A stretch of DNA of 64,000 bases from an uncultured Myxococcales bacterium (GTDB lineage Bacteria; Myxococcota_A; UBA9042; DTJE01), in NCBI GenBank assembly GCA_903857665.1, contig CAIOFV010000061.1, positions 62,001 to 126,000 on the forward strand. The letters are read 5' to 3'. Below are positions 1-7,931 of this stretch, in pieces. The number at the start of each line of letters is the position of its first letter. Positions within the stretch are counted from its first letter, which is position 1. Both the position numbers and the translations under genes were made by a program. The notes beneath the pieces were generated by a model. That model was not told the origin of the DNA. It did no database searches and saw only the letters and a program-made list of their open reading frames with translations.

Positions 1-1185
1 CACTGCGTCCTCGAAAACGGGACCCGGGCGGTCAAGTTGAACGCCGCGTCGCCGTTCCTGCACGCCAGCGTGTTCCGGGGAAACCACTACAAGTCCGCCT
101 CGACCACCGACCCGCAGGGGGGCGCGGCGGTCTACGTCAGCCAGGACAGCCGGCCGTGGATCGTCGGGTGCCAGTTCATCGACAACTCGATCGAGGGGGC
201 CGCCCCGGGCGGCGCAGTTTGCGTGGACAACGGCGACGCCATCCTCAAGGACAACCTGTTCCAGGGGAACCAGGCCATCTACGGCGGCGGCCTGGCCACG
301 CTCTTCCAGGCCGCACCCATCGTGGGCAACACCTTCACCGGGAACCAGTCGACCTGGGAGGCCGGCGCCGTCGCGCTGGTTTCCTCCCAGCCGGCGTTCC
401 TGAACAACCGCGTCACCGACAACGTGGCGAACGCCGACGGCGCCGGCCTGCACGTGTGCACCACCTGCTACCCGCACGCGGATCCGCTGGTGATGGACAA
501 CACCTTCACTGGCAACACCACCCAGATCGAGGGCGCGGCCGGCGTGGGCGCGGCGTACATCCGGGTGTTCGCGTGGAACAACGTCTACGGCAACACCAAG
601 GCCGACGAACCGTCCGACTTCGGGTGGACCAACATCGGCCGCGGCAAGGATCCGGACTGGGCCGTCGATGCCAACATCGCCAACAACTGGTGGGGCACGA
701 CGGACCCGGCGGCCATCGACGCCACCATCGAGGACGGGCACGACGACGCCACCTTCGGGATGGCCGCGTGGCAGCCCGCGCTGACGGGGCCCGTGACCGC
801 GCCGACCCCCCGCGTGACGATTACGACCCGTCACATCGTCTACGAGCAGGACGGCATCCCGATGCCGGTCTTCCTGACGCTGTACAACCCAGGCGCCCAG
901 CGCGAAGTCGTCCTGCACGTGATGCTGCAATACGGCAGCGGCGCGCCGGCCTTCTTCCGGGGTTCGATCGGGCTGGACGGGGCGGTGCGGGACGGCGACG
1001 GGTTCCGGGTGACGCTGCCCGCGAACTCGGTGCACTACGCCACGCTGGTGGCGCCGGCGTTCACGGCCGGGGCGACGCGCCTGGAAGCGACGCTGCACGC
1101 GGCGATCTTCGACGCCGCGACCGGCGAGCGCATCGGGGACCCGTGCTCGACCCGGTTCGACCTGGCCACGGGAGGTGCGAAATGA
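1..1185 (+). CDS. Right-handed beta-helix repeat protein, C-terminal part
   Basis: The reading frame is open at the left edge, so this is the 3' part of a longer gene; the TTG at 37 is not a credible start. Residues up to about 230 carry recurring G-N-x-F and N-N-x-x steps with Gly/Asn-rich turns. This is the periodicity of parallel beta-helix (NosD/pectate-lyase-like, polymorphic outer-membrane-like) repeats. The last 120 residues look like a beta-sandwich domain. The protein is probably exported and surface-associated, but the signal peptide lies outside the window. Its stop overlaps the start of the next gene (AATGA), so the two are probably translationally coupled. No catalytic motif is visible, so an enzymatic role is not claimed. 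Confidence 0.7.
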   Translation, partial: HCVLENGTRAVKLNAASPFLHASVFRGNHYKSASTTDPQGGAAVYVSQDSRPWIVGCQFIDNSIEGAAPGGAVCVDNGDAILKDNLFQGNQAIYGGGLATLFQAAPIVGNTFTGNQSTWEAGAVALVSSQPAFLNNRVTDNVANADGAGLHVCTTCYPHADPLVMDNTFTGNTTQIEGAAGVGAAYIRVFAWNNVYGNTKADEPSDFGWTNIGRGKDPDWAVDANIANNWWGTTDPAAIDATIEDGHDDATFGMAAWQPALTGPVTAPTPRVTITTRHIVYEQDGIPMPVFLTLYNPGAQREVVLHVMLQYGSGAPAFFRGSIGLDGAVRDGDGFRVTLPANSVHYATLVAPAFTAGATRLEATLHAAIFDAATGERIGDPCSTRFDLATGGAK

Positions 1186-1688
1186 GCGCGCGTGAACGTC
1201 CGAACCGCCGGCGTGCCGCCCTGCCGATCGCCGTGAGCCTCATCCTGATCCTGGCCTGCCCGGCCTGCGACGACGCGGGGAAGGGGTCGTCGGTGGATCC
1301 CGGCATCGGGGTCCATTCCAACGGCGTGTCGATCCGGATCGGCGAGCTTCGGTCCGATACGGCCGGGCGGCTGGGGCAGCCGTCCTCGGCCCGCAACCTG
1401 GGCAGCATTGGCGTGCTGCTGTCGTACCCCGACCGCCACCTGTCCCTGCTGGTCTCCGGCGAAGGGGACGCGGCCCCCGTCACAGCGATCTACCTGGCGA
1501 CAGGGTTCGAAGGCCGCACCCCCGGAGGCAGCGGGATCGGCAGCAGCCACGCGGACGTGACGGCAGAATTCCAGGCCGCCGCGATCGACCCGTTCCTGGG
1601 GACCTGGCGCTACGCCGCCATCGGGATCGCCTTCGACTGGGACGGCAACGCCGCGGGATCGATCACGGTGTCCAGCCCGGGGATCTGA
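1182..1688 (+). CDS. Small putative lipoprotein
   Basis: 168 residues. GGAGG lies just before the ATG, and the start overlaps the preceding stop by four bases. A basic n-region (residues 1-11) and a hydrophobic core (12-25) lead to a lipobox-like L-A-C at Cys26, with a second Cys at 29 followed by two Asp. The mature part (about 140 residues) is Gly/Ser-rich with predicted beta content and matches no family I recognise. Coupling to the upstream beta-helix protein suggests both belong to one cell-envelope unit. Confidence 0.6.
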   Translation: MSARERPNRRRAALPIAVSLILILACPACDDAGKGSSVDPGIGVHSNGVSIRIGELRSDTAGRLGQPSSARNLGSIGVLLSYPDRHLSLLVSGEGDAAPVTAIYLATGFEGRTPGGSGIGSSHADVTAEFQAAAIDPFLGTWRYAAIGIAFDWDGNAAGSITVSSPGI

Positions 1689-1692
1689 GGCC

Positions 1693-1722
1693 TTGACCCC
1701 CTTCGCGCGGCCCCGCGATAAT
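1693..1722 (+). promoter_or_regulatory. Sigma70-like promoter for the GH1 gene
   Basis: TTGACC at 1693-1698 and GATAAT at 1717-1722 are separated by 18 bases. Transcription would start near 1729. This rules out translation from the TTG at 1693 and supports the ATG at 1750. Confidence 0.6.
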
Positions 1723-1749
1723 CGCCACGACCTCAGGCGCGAGCGATCC

Positions 1750-3240
1750 ATGCGACCCGCCATCAGGCCCGGTTCCCGGCTCGTCCTCCCTGCCGTCGCC
1801 AGCGCCCTCGCCGGCGCGCTTTGCTGCGCGTCGTCGTCCTCCGGGCCCGTCCACGCGCCGGGCGACCTGGTGTTCCCCGACGGGTTCCAGTGGGGCGTCG
1901 CGATGTCCGCCTTCCAGACCGAAGGGCACGTCGAAAACGACTGGACGGACTGGGCGGCGGCAGGGAAGGCGCCGCTGCTGGGGGACGCGTGCGACTCGTG
2001 GAACCGCTGGCCCGAGGACGTCCAACTGGCGGCGGACCTGGGCGTCAAGGTGTTCCGGATGTCCGTAGAGTGGGCCCGCATCGAGCCCCAGGAAGGCGCC
2101 TTCGACGAGGCCGCGATCGCCCACTACCGCGACGTGCTGACCGCCGTACGCAAGGCCGGGATGGAGCCGCTGGTCACGCTGCACCACTTCACGAACCCGC
2201 GATGGGTGGCGGCCGCCGGCGGGTGGGCCGACCCGCGCATCGTCGAATCCTTCAAGGCCTACGCGGCGTTCGTGGGCCAGCGCCTCGGCGACCTGGTGGA
2301 CCAGTGGAACCCGCAGAACGAATCCGTGGTGTACATCACGGGCCTGTCGCTGGTGAACACCTTCCCCGGCGGCCAGATCTTCGACCTGGACCTCCTGCAC
2401 CGGATGTTCCGGCATACCGTGTTCGCCAACGCGGCGGCGGTGGACGCGCTGCGGGCCTCCGACACGAAGGACGCGGACGGCGACGGCAAGCCCGTGGTGG
2501 CCTGGCTGGTCCACGCCACCAGCCCGACCTACCCGGCCGATCCGGAAAACCCCGACGACGTGACCGCCGCGGCAAACTGGGACTACCTGTACAACCTCGC
2601 CTTCGTCAACGCGCTGGTGAAGGGCGAACTGGACCTCGACTTCGACCGAAAGATCGACCCGACCATCGACATTTCCGGCCTGCACGAGGGCATCTTCGAC
2701 GAGTTGAAGGGACGGGTAGACCTCCTGGGCATCAACTACTACGCGCGGAACTTCGTCATGGCGTCGCCGGGGCTGATCCCGAACGTGGACGCGCTGCCCT
2801 GCGTCAACGGGATGTGCGGCGACCTGGGCCCCGTCGCCGGGGACAACGGCAACGAGGTGTACCCCCCCGGGCTGTACCGCGCGCTGAAGGAGTTCGCCCC
2901 CTTCGGCCTGCCGCTGACCGTGTCCGAAAACGGCGTCGCCGACGCGGCGGATACCCTGCGGCCCGCGTTCCTGGTCCAGCACCTCGCCCAGGTGCACCGC
3001 GCCATTGCAGAAGGCATCGACGTGCGCGGCTACCTGCACTGGTCGCTGCTGGACAACTACGAGTGGGCCTCGGGCTACACGATGAAGTTCGGGCTGGTCG
3101 CCGTGGACTTCGCGACGCAGGCGCGCACGCCGCGCCCATCGTTCGCGCTGTACCGCGACATCGCCGCCGCCAACGCCGTGCCGAAGACCGCGCTGGACCA
3201 GTGGACGCTGGACGGGATCGTCGCCGCGCCGGGGGATTGA
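1750..3240 (+). CDS. Glycoside hydrolase family 1 (beta-glucosidase-like), exported
   Basis: 496 residues from the ATG at 1750. The frame extends back to a TTG at 1693, but that codon is the -35 box. The N-terminus is hydrophobic with Cys25-Cys26, so export is likely, although the lipobox is imperfect. GH1 hallmarks follow in order: an entrance motif FPDGFQWG, then SVEWARIEP, LHHFTNPRW, the acid/base Glu at about 191 (in NPQNES, where most members have T-F/L-N-E-P), and the nucleophile Glu at about 393 in VSENG. The HWSLLDNYEW motif closes the barrel. Length fits the family. Predicted role is release of beta-linked glucose or related sugars outside the cytoplasm. The altered acid/base context could shift specificity. 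Confidence 0.88.
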   Translation: MRPAIRPGSRLVLPAVASALAGALCCASSSSGPVHAPGDLVFPDGFQWGVAMSAFQTEGHVENDWTDWAAAGKAPLLGDACDSWNRWPEDVQLAADLGVKVFRMSVEWARIEPQEGAFDEAAIAHYRDVLTAVRKAGMEPLVTLHHFTNPRWVAAAGGWADPRIVESFKAYAAFVGQRLGDLVDQWNPQNESVVYITGLSLVNTFPGGQIFDLDLLHRMFRHTVFANAAAVDALRASDTKDADGDGKPVVAWLVHATSPTYPADPENPDDVTAAANWDYLYNLAFVNALVKGELDLDFDRKIDPTIDISGLHEGIFDELKGRVDLLGINYYARNFVMASPGLIPNVDALPCVNGMCGDLGPVAGDNGNEVYPPGLYRALKEFAPFGLPLTVSENGVADAADTLRPAFLVQHLAQVHRAIAEGIDVRGYLHWSLLDNYEWASGYTMKFGLVAVDFATQARTPRPSFALYRDIAAANAVPKTALDQWTLDGIVAAPGD

Positions 3241-3310
3241 ATCCCGGTCGTTCGTTGCGCCCGTCGCCAGTTCGTCGTGGATGCGGATGCGGGTCCGCCC
3301 GGTGGGGGCA

Positions 3311-5410
3311 TCACGGCCCGCTGGCCGGCGGGTTCCCGGGTTCCTGGCCCCGCCTCCCGCACCGGTAGTACTCCAGGAAATCCTGGTCGGGCGCGGCCGG
3401 GAACAACAGGTCGCACCGGCCCGCCAGGGCCTCGCGACAGACCTTCACCGGGTCCTGGTCCAGCAGCTCGGCGACCAGGTAGAACCCGGGATCCACATCC
3501 ACCCAGCCTCCGGCCGGCTGACACGTCGCGACGTCCAGGAACCGCATCCTCCCCGTCATGCCCACCGACCAGGTCCCGTCGCCCAGCCCGGCGATGTCCG
3601 CCTCGCCCCGCCGAGCCTTGTCGTAGAACGCCAGCTTTTCCAGGCCCCGGTTCTCGATGGCGCTGTTGGTGAGGACGGGCAGGCGATCCCCGGCGATCCG
3701 GGCCTCGAACTCGCCCAGATGCTCGACTCCCGCGGTTCGCGCCAGGTACACGACCGTCGGAACGTCCACCGTTGCCAGGACGGTTGCGACCACCAGCACG
3801 GACACGAACCCCGTCCGCAGCCGGGGACGGCTCGAAAGGCCCGGCACGTGGTCGGCCAGCCACGCGATGCAGGTTGCCACGGCGACCGCGCTAGCGAACA
3901 GGGCCAGGGGCGTCATCAGTCCGGCGTAGTAGCCGCCATGCAGCCAGCTCCATTGCCACGCGACCAGCAGCGCAGGAACCAGCCCGAGCAGGGAAATCAA
4001 CGCGAACCGCCCGGTCAGGCGACCGGACTGGCGGACCAGCCAGCCGAAACCGAGCAGGAGGGGGCCGGCCATCAGCCAGGTGCGTCCCATGGGCGACACC
4101 TGGAGAATCTCGGCCAGGAGATCGGCGGCCGAATCGGGCCGGGATGCGGGTGGACTCTCGTGGAGGAACCGGAATACCACCAGCACGGAAGGCAGGACGA
4201 ACGCCGCCGTGACCAGGAGGGGGCCGAACGACGCCTTCGAGCGCCGAACCTGCTCGAACCAGAGCACGACGATCAGTGCCCCGGCGGGAACGATGAACAG
4301 GAAGGACGAGAACATGCCCCCCAGGACCAGCAGGGCCAGCACGATCCAGGGACGCCTGTCGCGAACCCACATCCGCGGCTCGTAGTGCTGCAGCCAGAGT
4401 ACCAGGGCCATCAGGAAGCAGCCCGCCAGGTCCCAGTCGCCGATTTCGATGATCCCGCGGCGGACCCGCTCCGACGGAATGAACCAGGCAACCGCCAGGA
4501 TGCCCGCGATCCTCCCTCCCGCCTTCCAGGACACCTTGGCCAGCAGCAGGCTCAGCACCACGAAGTACACGAACGGCGCGATCCGGAGGACCCAGGGTTC
4601 CAGCGATATCCAGGCCGCCGGCCGATTCAGCAGGAAGGACAGGAACGGGTGACGGGGATCGCTGAAGAGGTCGCCGACGGCATACCAGGCCCGGATCACC
4701 TGCGCATCCGTGGTGAAGGGCACCGAGAACAAGGGATAGGCGACCAGGGCCGCCAACCCGATGAGGACGAGCGTATCGACCCGGGAGGGGGCATCGCTCG
4801 ATGACGCGCCGGGACGCCGTGTGCGCCCGACGAGGAACAGGAGCAGCAGGATGCCCGCAAGGAAGATCGGGTAGTCGAGCAGGCGCCAGGGCTCGCGGAC
4901 AGCGCCGCCCCCCTCTTCGGGCCACAGGAGTGCCTCGATGCCCGTCAACCAGGCAACGCGCGCGGGCCCGATCAGTCGAAGCGACCGGGCCACCGACCTG
5001 GCCACCGAACGTTCCTCGGAGGTGCTACCCCCGAACGGGATCTTCGGAGCAGGGAACCCCGCGGCAAGTTCCGTCAGGGCCGTCTGGGCGATGCTGCCCG
5101 CCGGTGTGGCTGGCGCCTTCTGGCTCGCGCGCGGAGGCACGTCGCAACTGCCCTCCAGCGCAAGGTCGATCCGGACCCTGCCCACTGCCGTACCCAGATC
5201 GATCCGGGCCACCGTGCGATCAAAGGAAAAGCCCACGGCGCTCAATGGTCCGATCTTCTGACCTTCCACCCACCCGTTCAGGAATTCCTTGACCTGCTTC
5301 GTGTCCGCCCCGGGACCCCACGCACAGGACGTCTGCTCGGCGGATGCTCCGCCTGGAATGGCACCCCCACCCGCCTGCGCCAGCACGAGCAACCCGACCA
5401 GCACGTTCAT
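3311..5410 (-). CDS. Multi-pass membrane protein, GT-C/GT39-like
   Basis: 699 residues. The ATG at 5410 has GGAGGTGCG upstream; the frame continues to 5449 without a better site. A signal-like segment is followed by a periplasmic region of about 160 residues. Then come roughly 11-13 hydrophobic segments (residues about 190-560) and a C-terminal soluble domain of about 130 residues. Overall topology recalls polyprenol-phosphate-sugar-dependent GT-C glycosyltransferases, with an acidic residue (TTDAQ) in the first large loop after a membrane segment. It has the same layout as the two paralogs at 10129 and 13945, but is more divergent and lies on the other strand. A specific substrate cannot be given. 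Confidence 0.6.
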   Translation of the reverse strand: MNVLVGLLVLAQAGGGAIPGGASAEQTSCAWGPGADTKQVKEFLNGWVEGQKIGPLSAVGFSFDRTVARIDLGTAVGRVRIDLALEGSCDVPPRASQKAPATPAGSIAQTALTELAAGFPAPKIPFGGSTSEERSVARSVARSLRLIGPARVAWLTGIEALLWPEEGGGAVREPWRLLDYPIFLAGILLLLFLVGRTRRPGASSSDAPSRVDTLVLIGLAALVAYPLFSVPFTTDAQVIRAWYAVGDLFSDPRHPFLSFLLNRPAAWISLEPWVLRIAPFVYFVVLSLLLAKVSWKAGGRIAGILAVAWFIPSERVRRGIIEIGDWDLAGCFLMALVLWLQHYEPRMWVRDRRPWIVLALLVLGGMFSSFLFIVPAGALIVVLWFEQVRRSKASFGPLLVTAAFVLPSVLVVFRFLHESPPASRPDSAADLLAEILQVSPMGRTWLMAGPLLLGFGWLVRQSGRLTGRFALISLLGLVPALLVAWQWSWLHGGYYAGLMTPLALFASAVAVATCIAWLADHVPGLSSRPRLRTGFVSVLVVATVLATVDVPTVVYLARTAGVEHLGEFEARIAGDRLPVLTNSAIENRGLEKLAFYDKARRGEADIAGLGDGTWSVGMTGRMRFLDVATCQPAGGWVDVDPGFYLVAELLDQDPVKVCREALAGRCDLLFPAAPDQDFLEYYRCGRRGQEPGNPPASGP

Positions 5411-5563
5411 TCGCACCTCCGCCCCGACGGCTTGAGCAGTCCCAGGCACCCGACTGCCAGACGAACCCGGATGGACTGCTTTCTATCACAAACGATCGCG
5501 GGCATCCCGTCCAGCGGAAGCGGGCGGTGGCTGGTGGAGGGAGGGGAAGGCGGGCCCCGCACG

Positions 5564-7867
5564 CTACGGAATCGCCCCCGCGCACCGCCCGCCCAACAGG
5601 CAGCGGTCGTTCACGGTCAAGGCGGAACCGTCGTCGCACGGCTCGCCGCTGCCCATCTGGATCCACCCGTACTGGCTGGGCGCGCTGCCGACGCAGACGT
5701 AGCACGAGTCGTTGCCGCTGGCGCCCTTGAGGGCCATGTTGGCCACGCACGCGCCGTCGATCAGGCAGGTGTCGGCCGCCAGCGCGTGGACGCAGATGCC
5801 GGCCGCGTTGCAGGTGTCGGTGGTGCAGGCAGCGCCGTCGTTGCAGTCCGCGTTGGTCGCGCAGTCCGGGACGCGCAGCAGGGTCACATCCATCGAAATG
5901 GTGCAGTGGTTGCCGGCCTGCCCGGCGATTTCGGGGATGTCGTACAGGTCCACCTTCGTCGTGCCGGTCGCCGTGCCGGTGGCGGTGAACCGGACCACGC
6001 TGGTTTCGACGCTGGTCGTGCTCATCGGGCGCGGCGCGACCGTGCACGTCACCTCGACGTCGCTGACGAACGTGCCGATCTGCACGGTGGTCCCGCCCGC
6101 CTGGTAGTCGCAGCCTCCGACGAAATTCAGGGGATGAGCGCTGCCGGTGTGGACGTCGCCCACCAGGAACCGAGGGTCGGCCGTCTGGACCAGATCGTTG
6201 CAGTCGGTCGCCGTGGTGTGGGTGGTGACGGTCCAGTTCCCGGAGTGGTCGAAGGGCAGGGTCATGCCCGGGTCGCAGGTCGGCAGTTCGCAGGTCTTGC
6301 CCAGGCTCCATGCCTGGGTCGGCGGCCAGGGATCGTGGCAGGCGCCACCGGAGCAGACGCCGGCCGTCCCGCAGGTCCGGGGCTCGGCCAGGATCTTCCA
6401 GGCCGACTGGCTGGTCCCGACGTCGCAGACCACGCACGAGTCGTCGATAAGCGTGTCGCCCTGGACCCAGCATGCGCCGTCGATCCAGCACGCGTCGCCG
6501 TGCAGCGGGTTCCCGCAGGCATGGGTCGCCGGGATGCAGGTGTCCGTCGTGCAGGCCTTCCCGTCGTTGCACGCGCCGTCGTCCAGGCACTCCGCCACCT
6601 GGCCCGCACAGACGCCGCCGATTCCGCAGGCGTCGGAGACCGTGGCCGCGTCCCCGTCGTCGCAGGCCTCGCCACCCACCAGCAAAGTCCACGAGTCGGG
6701 CGTCGAAGCCACGCACTTGTGGCACGAGCCATTCCCGGTCGCGGCATGGAGGGCCCCGTCCTCGTAGCAGGCGCCGTCGATGAGGCAACCGCCCGCGACC
6801 AGGGGATGCTCGCAGGCATAGGTCGCCAGGTTGCACGTGTCCGTCGTGCAGGCCAGGCCATCGCCGCACGCGCCGTCGTTCCGGCACCCTTCCATCGTTC
6901 CCGCGCACACGCCGCCCGCGCCGCACGCGTCGAACACCGTGGCCGCGTTCCCGTCGTCGCACGCCTCGCCGCCCTTCATCAGCGTCCACGAGTCGGGCAG
7001 GGCCGCCACGCACCGGTGGCAGGAGGCGTCGCCCACGGCACCCTCGAGCGTCCCGTCGTCCACGCAGGCCCCGTCGATCAGGCACTTTTCGGGGATCAGT
7101 TCATGGAGGCACGTATGGCTCGACAGGTTGCACGAGTCATTGGTGCAATCCTTCCCGTCGTCGCAACCGATGTTGTCATGGCAGGCGACCAGCGTGCCCG
7201 CACAGGCGCCGTCCGCGTCGCACTGGTCGTTGACCGTGTTCGCGTTCCCGTCGTCGCAGGCCGTGCCCTTGACCTCGGCAACCCAGGCGTCGGTGGCCGA
7301 GGCCGGCGTGCAGACGAGGCAATGGTAGTCCGGCTTCCTGGCACCCGACGCGATGCACGTCCCGTCGATCAGGCAGAAGCCCTTGTTCAGCACGACCCGG
7401 CAGGTGCCCTCGGTGCACGCGGCCTTGCCGCATTCCGGGACGCCGGTGCAGTCGGTCGCCTGAGTGCATTGGACCGCGGTCCCCATGCAGTAGCCCAGTC
7501 CGTCGCACGCGTCGCCTGTCGTCATCACGCTTCCGTCGTCACACGCCGTACCCTTGGCCGCCGGCGACCACCCGGAGGTGTCGGTCGCCGGGGCACAGAC
7601 CTCGCACGCGTTGGTCGAGTCGGCCTGGCCGGCCGACCAGCATTTCTGGCCGATGACGCAGAAGCCCGGGTTGATGGTATAGCCGCACTTGCCGCTGGCC
7701 TGCATGGTATCGGTGGTGCAGGCCAGCCCGTCGTCGCAACCGGCCGGGTTCGGAAGGGTCCCCCCGGTGTTGCACGCAGCCGACAGTCCGGCGATGCCGG
7801 CCAGGAGGACGCACACGAACACGGCGGGAAGGCGTTTCGCGATGGCCACGAGCGTGTCGATCGTCAT
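5564..7867 (-). CDS. Large Cys-rich repeat lipoprotein
   Basis: 767 residues. The ATG at 7867 is preceded by GGAGGAACC. The signal peptide ends in LSAAC (lipidated Cys32). Residues 45-527 are repeated modules of about 90-100 residues of the type C-D-D-G...C-T-x-D-x-C...C-L-I-D-G...C-x-x-C. They resemble the slime-mold-type and other disulfide-rich repeats common in Myxococcota exported proteins. A beta-rich insert of about 140 residues (about 520-660) follows, then one more Cys module at the end. No catalytic residues are apparent; a surface-exposed, disulfide-stabilised stalk or binding protein is an inference. The gene lies 64 bases downstream of the acyl-CoA synthetase on the same strand. 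Confidence 0.75.
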   Translation of the reverse strand: MTIDTLVAIAKRLPAVFVCVLLAGIAGLSAACNTGGTLPNPAGCDDGLACTTDTMQASGKCGYTINPGFCVIGQKCWSAGQADSTNACEVCAPATDTSGWSPAAKGTACDDGSVMTTGDACDGLGYCMGTAVQCTQATDCTGVPECGKAACTEGTCRVVLNKGFCLIDGTCIASGARKPDYHCLVCTPASATDAWVAEVKGTACDDGNANTVNDQCDADGACAGTLVACHDNIGCDDGKDCTNDSCNLSSHTCLHELIPEKCLIDGACVDDGTLEGAVGDASCHRCVAALPDSWTLMKGGEACDDGNAATVFDACGAGGVCAGTMEGCRNDGACGDGLACTTDTCNLATYACEHPLVAGGCLIDGACYEDGALHAATGNGSCHKCVASTPDSWTLLVGGEACDDGDAATVSDACGIGGVCAGQVAECLDDGACNDGKACTTDTCIPATHACGNPLHGDACWIDGACWVQGDTLIDDSCVVCDVGTSQSAWKILAEPRTCGTAGVCSGGACHDPWPPTQAWSLGKTCELPTCDPGMTLPFDHSGNWTVTTHTTATDCNDLVQTADPRFLVGDVHTGSAHPLNFVGGCDYQAGGTTVQIGTFVSDVEVTCTVAPRPMSTTSVETSVVRFTATGTATGTTKVDLYDIPEIAGQAGNHCTISMDVTLLRVPDCATNADCNDGAACTTDTCNAAGICVHALAADTCLIDGACVANMALKGASGNDSCYVCVGSAPSQYGWIQMGSGEPCDDGSALTVNDRCLLGGRCAGAIP
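6587..7183 (-). repeat. Two adjacent ~99-residue tandem repeats inside the Cys-rich lipoprotein
   Basis: Residues 229-328 (6884-7183) and 329-427 (6587-6883) are close copies at protein and DNA level. They share CLIDGAC, PDSWTL, GGEACDDG and GGVCAG in the same order. A third, degenerate copy follows. Confidence 0.75.
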
Positions 7868-7931
7868 CGAGGGTTCCTCCGTCGGTGCAGGGGTTCGCTG
7901 GCGCAAGTATCGCCCGGGGGGGATGATTGGA

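Noticed and set aside
1663..3039. A 458-codon minus-strand frame opposite the GH1 gene
   Set aside because: Shadow of a well-supported GH1 enzyme; no motif or ribosome site.
3241..3310. Terminator between the convergent GH1 and membrane-protein genes
   Set aside because: No stem followed by a T run could be found.
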